Source: Bradyrhizobium sp. AZCC 1610 (lineage in GTDB: Bacteria > Pseudomonadota > Alphaproteobacteria > Rhizobiales > Xanthobacteraceae). Taken from it: DNA of 64,000 bases. The stretch lies in NCBI RefSeq assembly GCF_036924515.1, contig NZ_JAZHRR010000001.1, positions 5,241,001 through 5,305,000 on the forward strand, in the 5' to 3' direction. The notes below the pieces were generated by a model that was not told the DNA's origin, made no database searches, and saw only the letters and a list, made by a program, of their open reading frames with translations. Both the position numbers and the translations under genes were made by a program. Below are positions 60,059 through 64,000 of the stretch, piece by piece; within the stretch, counting starts at the first letter, position 1, and every line of letters begins with the position of its first letter.

Positions 60059-60910
60059 TCAAGCGGCAATGCGCGAGGACGGCCGCGAAGATGCCGCAGC
60101 CGACGCGCTGCGCGACGGGCCGGTCTTGATGTGGGTGGCGTACAGCGTCAGCCCGGTGAAGGCGAGACCGCCGACGAGGTTACCGACGACGGTCGGGATC
60201 TCGTTCCAGAAAATATAATCCCACCAGGTGAACTTGCCGCCGAGCAAAAGGCCGGACGGGAACAGGAACATGTTCACGATGGAATGCTCGAAGGTCATGA
60301 AGAAGAACAGCATGATCGGCATCCACATCGCGATCACCTTGCCGCTGACGTGCGTGGAAATCATCGCGCCGACGACGCCGGCGGAAACCATCCAATTGCA
60401 GAGCATGCCGCGGACGAACAGCGTGAGCATGCCGGCCGCGCCATGATTGGCATAGCCGACGGTGCGGCTCTCGCCGATCGTGCCGATCACCTGGCCGACC
60501 TTGTCCGGTGGCTGCGACCAGCCGAAGGTGAACACGATCGCCATCATCACGGCGACCGTGAAGGCGCCGGCGAAGTTGCCGATGAAGACGAGGCCCCAGT
60601 TGCGCAGCACGCCGCCGAGCGTGACGCCCGGGCGCTTGTCGATCAGTGCCAGCGGACACAGAACGAACACGCCGGTGAGCAGGTCGAAGCCGAGCAGATA
60701 CAGCATGCAGAAGCCGACCGGGAACAGCGCGGCGCCGACGATCGGCACGCCGGTCTGCACGTTGATGGTGATCGCAAACGCCGCGGCAAGCGCGAGGATC
60801 GCTCCGGCCATGTAGGCGCGGATGACCGTATCGCGCGTCGACATGAAGATTTTGGATTCTCCGGCGTCGACCATCTTGGTCACGAATTCCGAAGGCGCGA
60901 GATAGGCCAT
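60059..60910 (-). CDS. Formate/nitrite transporter (FNT) family channel
   Basis: A 283-residue FNT protein with six membrane helices, e.g. AYMAGAILALAAAFAITINV, NWGLVFIGNFAGAFTVAVMM and EIPTVVGNLVGGLAFTGLTL. NFAGAFTV and the half-helix segments with conserved GN motifs are family features. VRGMLCNWMVSAGV carries the region that includes the pore. It moves formate, nitrite or another monovalent anion across the inner membrane. The ATG at 60910 (MAYLAPSEFVTKMVDAGESK) is the family start. It is the first gene of the pair with the phosphatase-kinase. Confidence 0.93.
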   Translation of the reverse strand: MAYLAPSEFVTKMVDAGESKIFMSTRDTVIRAYMAGAILALAAAFAITINVQTGVPIVGAALFPVGFCMLYLLGFDLLTGVFVLCPLALIDKRPGVTLGGVLRNWGLVFIGNFAGAFTVAVMMAIVFTFGWSQPPDKVGQVIGTIGESRTVGYANHGAAGMLTLFVRGMLCNWMVSAGVVGAMISTHVSGKVIAMWMPIMLFFFMTFEHSIVNMFLFPSGLLLGGKFTWWDYIFWNEIPTVVGNLVGGLAFTGLTLYATHIKTGPSRSASAAASSRPSSRIAA

Positions 60911-61517
60911 TCCAGTTCCCCTTTCGAGACAACGTTGAAGCACGCCGGATGCTGCGCAGCCGTGCACCGATTAAGTGAAAATCTTGCCGTCCTCGTGCGC
61001 GACAAATCCCGCGCCGCTTTTGAACGGCACAGAACGACGCAGGTCACGCCGATCAGGAACTGAGGATGCGCGAGCTATCGTGAGATGGTCCCGAAGACTG
61101 CTCGAAGCGCCTCACGCGAGGCCGCTTGATCCCAACGCCTTCGGCCAACGCTGGCCTTGGCAATCCGAAAGGACGGCAGTCGTCATTGACTGAGACAGTA
61201 TTAAGCAATCGATGTGCCAACTGGAAATCGGGCCGTAGGCTCAAAAAAGCGCGTAATTATACGTGGTTATGGGCCTATCGCGGGATGTTCGGATTGGGAC
61301 CGATGCCTTGTATTTGTGCAGTTGCACAGATGTTGCGCCTGCGGCGCAGCCCGCGCCATCAGTCATTCCGGGGCACGCACGGCGTGGGCCGGAATCGATT
61401 TCGGTACGTTTGAGGCTCAATGGATTCGGGCTCGATGCTTTGCATCGCCCCGGAATGACGCAAGGACTATCCTCAGATCTCGACGGTTAGCCCCCTCAAG
61501 GACTGGAAGGTACAACG
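60911..61517. other. 607-bp intergenic region
   Basis: No gene seen. The left part should contain the FNT promoter; I looked for an FNR/NnrR-like TTGA-N6-TCAA box and did not find a good one. The right part holds a palindromic repeat (61363-61460) and the ribosome-binding region of the cupin gene. Confidence 0.4.
61363..61460. repeat. Palindromic repeat, 'TCATTCCGGGGC' family
   Basis: TCATTCCGGGGCACGCACGG... and ...GCATCGCCCCGGAATGACG enclose inner matches (CCGGAATCGATTTCGG, AATGGATTCGGG). It is the only copy of this family in the window. Confidence 0.75.
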
Positions 61518-61872
61518 ATGAGAGACAAGATCCGCCTGACCGACAAGCTCGCCACGTTCGATGAGCATTGGTCGCCAAGAACGGTTGCGCAACTCAATGA
61601 CTATGACGTCATGGTCGTGAAGGTGAAGGACGAGTTCGTCTGGCACAAACACGATGACACCGATGATTTTTTTCTCGTCCTGAAGGGAATTCTCGACATC
61701 CAGTTGCGCGACCGAACAATCACGATCGGCCCCGGCGAAATATACATCGTGCCAAAGGGCGTCGAGCATCGCCCAGTCGCCCGTGAGGAAGTACACCTAT
61801 TGCTCATCGAACCTGCCGGAACGCCAAAATACCGGCGATGCCAATACGGCGGCGCCACGCAAGACTGCATAG
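61518..61872 (+). pseudogene. Cupin-domain protein, C-terminus shifted by one extra base
   Basis: A single cupin domain: WHKHDDTDDFFLVLKGILDI is motif 1 and IGPGEIYIVPKGVEHRP is motif 2. The frame is intact through LLLIEPAGTP. Dropping one A from AAAA at 61826-61829 gives NTGDANTAAPRKTA and a stop at 61870-61872, the usual family ending (117 residues). As sequenced, the frame instead runs on to 61925 through repeat DNA (ending DLCAAAQA). The cupin fold is complete either way, so activity may persist. Confidence 0.8.
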
Positions 61873-61892
61873 CGCATCCCGTCTCCTTGTGG

Positions 61893-61978
61893 CTTCGCGA
61901 CTTATGCGCTGCCGCGCAAGCTTGATCGCTCACGGGGCAAAGCGGAGATCAACCGGCCGATAGTCCCGGCTGAATCAG
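61893..61978. repeat. ~90-bp direct repeat, copy 1
   Basis: Segments GCCGCGCAAGCTTG, CGGGGCA.AGCGGA and AACCGGCCGATAGT.C.GGCTGAATC recur in the same order at 62438-62527. The two copies flank one small membrane-protein gene. Confidence 0.75.
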
Positions 61979-62055
61979 CCGAAGATAACGCAAGGCGGAC
62001 CTCCGCGATTGCCCGATCCGAAGAAATTGCCTTGCAACCAAAATGAACAGCCAAA

Positions 62056-62355
62056 TCAGCGGCTGAGTTTCGCGAGCTTTCGACCGAGCCACGCACCAAT
62101 GGATGTCATAATCAGCAAAGCGCCTAGGATGACGATGACGGTGATTGGATCGAATGCATTTGGCTGTCTGATCCACCACCCATAGGTTATCAAAGTACCG
62201 ATTGCACTCACCAAAAAGCAGGCCATTAAGCTGTAATCTCTTCGCTTCACAAACATTCCGATTGCTAGGCCAAACGAGAGCCCCGGAATTGCTGCGACCA
62301 AAAGTGCGCCGACGCCGAACGCTAGAAAAATGATAGCTACGCCAGCATCCGTCAT
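62056..62355 (-). CDS. Small membrane protein, hypothetical
   Basis: A 99-residue protein with three predicted membrane helices (AIIFLAFGVGALLVAAIPGL, ACFLVSAIGTLITYGWWI, ITVIVILGALLIMTSIGAWL) and a basic C-terminus. The ATG at 62355 is set by GAGGTG five bases upstream. I recognise no family. It is flanked by direct repeats at 61893 and 62438 and lies in an AT-richer patch, so it may be acquired. Confidence 0.7.
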   Translation of the reverse strand: MTDAGVAIIFLAFGVGALLVAAIPGLSFGLAIGMFVKRRDYSLMACFLVSAIGTLITYGWWIRQPNAFDPITVIVILGALLIMTSIGAWLGRKLAKLSR

Positions 62356-62437
62356 AGCGCACCTCAATCCAAATTTGGCATCACTCGCCTAGGCGTAGTA
62401 AAACTGATTTAAGATTTGTTAAGCTGTCGCTATTGGC

Positions 62438-62527
62438 CCTTCGCGACATATTGCGCCGCCGCGCAAGCTTGGGTCGTTCGCGGGGCAGCGCGGACATTAA
62501 CCGGCCGATAGTTCTGGCTGAATCGGT
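62438..62527. repeat. ~90-bp direct repeat, copy 2
   Basis: It matches copy 1 at 61893-61978 with roughly one difference in six bases, including CCGCGCAAGCTTG and ACCGGCCGATAGTTCTGGCTG. Confidence 0.75.
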
Positions 62528-62538
62528 TATTGTCCACA

Positions 62539-62757
62539 TCAGGGGCGCAGACGAACGCAGTCTGGTTCAATCCAGATGGAGTGCATGTAATTCTTATCGC
62601 CGACGATTTCGCCCACGTGCAACTCCAGAAGCCCATTGTCGATGCCCGCAACAGGAAAGACGCGACCTGCACAAGCTTCGAACAACGCCTGAGTGCCCAT
62701 TCCGGACGGCAGCGATGCCGGCACCGCTACGATTTCAACTCGATCCCCGATCTTCAT
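62539..62757 (-). CDS. Small conserved hypothetical protein
   Basis: A 72-residue protein, MKIGDRVEIVAVPASLPSGM...RVFPVAGIDNGLLELHVGEI and on to IWIEPDCVRLRP. The pattern of short strands with a GDRVEIV start is that of a small SH3-like beta barrel. This is a structural guess. Function unknown. Confidence 0.65.
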   Translation of the reverse strand: MKIGDRVEIVAVPASLPSGMGTQALFEACAGRVFPVAGIDNGLLELHVGEIVGDKNYMHSIWIEPDCVRLRP

Positions 62758-62806
62758 GTCACACCATTCAGCAGCATCAGCTAGCAGATCTTTTCATATC
62801 AGGAGA

Positions 62807-63112
62807 TCAATCTACGGAAGGCGGTTGTACCGGCCACGTCTTTCCATGGACATTGCAGAGGACGATGGTCATCCCCTCATGACCCTGCCTGTCAGCCGTA
62901 AAATGTCGTCTGTCAATTTCGATTTGGCTCATGAATTTGACTTCGAAATCCCGCCACTCGTCATGCCATGCGCGGAGAAGCAGCGGCCGGCCGCGCTCAT
63001 CCCGCTCCTCGTATCCAACCGAATAGGGTTCAACGCTGTACCGTTCGCCTCGATGCGTGAACGACACCATTGCCCGCGCTGCTATGGCTTGACGGAGTAA
63101 TCCCGTGCTCAT
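62807..63112 (-). CDS. Stand-alone WYL-like domain protein
   Basis: A 101-residue protein. VSFTHRGERYSVEPYSVGYE followed by GRPLLLRAWHDEWRDFEVKF and MSQIEI follows the strand order and spacing of WYL domains: basic YR patch, a G..LL.A strand, then an R.F.v..I strand. WYL domains bind ligands or nucleic acid and regulate defence and DNA-repair genes, normally next to a helix-turn-helix, which is missing here. Assignment is by pattern only. Confidence 0.5.
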   Translation of the reverse strand: MSTGLLRQAIAARAMVSFTHRGERYSVEPYSVGYEERDERGRPLLLRAWHDEWRDFEVKFMSQIEIDRRHFTADRQGHEGMTIVLCNVHGKTWPVQPPSVD

Positions 63113-63128
63113 GTCCGGTTACACATCA

Positions 63129-63449
63129 TTAGTGATCTCCGCCCCCGCCAGAACTATCGTGATGGTCGCCGCTGTGTTGGGCGCTCCCGCTACCGTCGCT
63201 TGATCCAGTCTCGGAATGAAAGAAGCCCCAGCGCTGCGCATCTATGACCATGGACGTGTAAAGTGCTCTAACCGCGCCGTATTCAGGGTCGGTAGGTCTG
63301 AGGTCATCAAGCCTCTTCCTCAGCTCGGCCAGATGTTTCAGCCTTGCTCGCTTATTGAAGAGCCAATAGATGCCGAGGCCCACCGCGAGAAGGGCAACAA
63401 CGCCGAACGCGATGCCGGTGATCGCTGCAGGACGCGTCAAGATGTCCAT
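63129..63449 (-). CDS. Small membrane protein with His/Gly/Ser-rich tail
   Basis: A 106-residue protein. One N-terminal membrane helix (AAITGIAFGVVALLAVGLGI) is followed by a basic helical region (FNKRARLKHLAELRKRLDDL). A tail rich in His, Gly, Ser and Asp (SAQHSGDHHDSSGGGGDH) may bind metal. The ATG at 63449 fits. Family unknown. It ends 16 bp before the WYL-like gene start on the same strand, so the two may be co-transcribed. Confidence 0.65.
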   Translation of the reverse strand: MDILTRPAAITGIAFGVVALLAVGLGIYWLFNKRARLKHLAELRKRLDDLRPTDPEYGAVRALYTSMVIDAQRWGFFHSETGSSDGSGSAQHSGDHHDSSGGGGDH

Positions 63450-63583
63450 TGTGGTTCGCCTTAAGGTGGTAGCGGCCACCTTATTAGTCGAAAGTGATTA
63501 AGGCTTGGCTGACCAATTCCGAAAATGTTTGCCTCTCTCGGCAAGCTCTGATTGTATGACCGAAGGAACTAAGGGTTGGATTG

Positions 63584-64000
63584 ATGCGCATTGTCGGTAC
63601 TGTTTTGGTAATCGCTTTTGTTTGGCTTCAATGTACTGACGTCGTTGCAGCAAGAAAACAAACACTGCCTGCTGATTACGTGGCGGAGCTTGTGCGAAGG
63701 TTGAACATAAGCAAAGTCTACCCATACCGGGCAAATACCGATTGCCGGGTACGAACGGCTTTAGTCAGATTTAATTTTGACAAGGATGGAGCATTGACTT
63801 TCGTTCGCGTCGTCAAGAGCAGCGGACTGCCCGATTTTGACAGAGCGGCAGTCATGACTGTTCAACGCGCTCAGCCATTTCCTCCTCGACCCGCAGGAGT
63901 TTCAAAGACTAGCTTCGGTCTACCGCTCGTGTTAAATCCCCTTCATCGCGAGGATGGGATCCCCAGCACTTGCCAGTTGCGCCAAGCTCAATCGCGCAAT
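63584..64000 (+). CDS. TonB C-terminal-domain protein (partial, runs off the window)
   Basis: The frame is open for 139 codons to the window end without a stop. A signal-like segment (MRIVGTVLVIAFVWLQCTDV) precedes VYPYRANTDCRVRTALVRFN, then FDKDGALTFVRVVKSSGLPD and FDRAAVMTVQRAQPFPPRP. The order Y-P..A...G.v.v.f.ld..G.l..v.v..SSG...D.aal..v..a.PFPP is that of TonB_C domains. It may be a TonB- or TolA-like envelope protein. The third base of codons is more often A or T than in most of the window, suggesting transfer. Confidence 0.75.
   Translation, partial: MRIVGTVLVIAFVWLQCTDVVAARKQTLPADYVAELVRRLNISKVYPYRANTDCRVRTALVRFNFDKDGALTFVRVVKSSGLPDFDRAAVMTVQRAQPFPPRPAGVSKTSFGLPLVLNPLHREDGIPSTCQLRQAQSRN

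Noticed and set aside
61873..61925. A C-terminal tail ending DLCAAAQA on the cupin at 61518
   Set aside because: It is encoded by the left copy of a direct repeat and appears only because of a one-base insertion in an A run.

Overview
This window looks like a stretch of chromosome from a GC-rich alphaproteobacterium, most likely a Bradyrhizobium or close relative in the Nitrobacteraceae. The supporting signs are the protein style and codon use, an Irr-type iron-control box in front of a bacterioferritin gene, an intracellular PHA depolymerase, a Tct tricarboxylate transporter, and dense palindromic intergenic repeats of kinds I associate with this group. I see no rRNA, tRNA, CRISPR array, complete insertion sequence or phage, and no replication origin. 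Species-level assignment is inference.

Layout. 0-3.6 kb: small genes, a zinc-ribbon protein, a VOC protein, a BrnTA toxin-antitoxin pair and a DinB protein. 3.7-7.4 kb: a three-gene molybdenum hydroxylase operon on the minus strand (FAD, 2Fe-2S and Mo subunits). 7.6-12.4 kb: an MltB-type lytic transglycosylase, DUF1993, HD-domain, RidA and DUF2380 proteins. 12.7-14.7 kb: an SDR-cytochrome P450 operon. 14.7-16.5 kb: a patch of small hypothetical genes, one broken. 16.8-19.9 kb: a tctBAC operon. 20.0-20.3 kb: an IS110 transposase scar beside a degenerate repeat. 20.4-26.9 kb: hypothetical, alpha/beta hydrolase and flavoprotein genes, the bfr/bfd iron-storage pair and two tandem paralogous exported proteins. 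27-36.5 kb: a frameshifted transglycosylase, UPF0114 membrane protein, EttA, a D-2-hydroxyacid dehydrogenase, an NAD-dependent epimerase-like protein and an L,D-transpeptidase. 36.5-40.6 kb: two rhodanese-type proteins, then a CoxE-like VWA protein and a MoxR/CoxD-like AAA ATPase on opposite strands. 40.6-50 kb: an aromatic and alcohol oxidation region with a Baeyer-Villiger-type monooxygenase, an O-methyltransferase, vanA-vanR-vanB (vanillate demethylation), a GMC oxidoreductase, a GNAT protein and an SMP-30 protein. 51-58 kb: an AraC/GyrI regulator, an enolase-superfamily enzyme, a cupin, a GST, PhaZ and a ModA-like binding protein. 58.2-61 kb: an FNT-family formate/nitrite channel followed by a membrane-anchored PP2C phosphatase/serine-threonine kinase fusion. 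61.5-64 kb: a visibly more AT-rich patch of small genes, ending in a TonB-C protein cut by the window edge.

Two patterns cut across the window. First, at least nine families of palindromic repeats fill the intergenic gaps. Two of them, from different families, carry the same ~40-bp insert at the same position inside one arm. Second, five reading frames (14.86, 28.0, 36.5, 50.9 and 61.83 kb) are each explained by one extra base. This means either insertion-type sequencing errors or several genuine fresh pseudogenes. The most interesting functional unit is the FNT channel plus PP2C-kinase pair.
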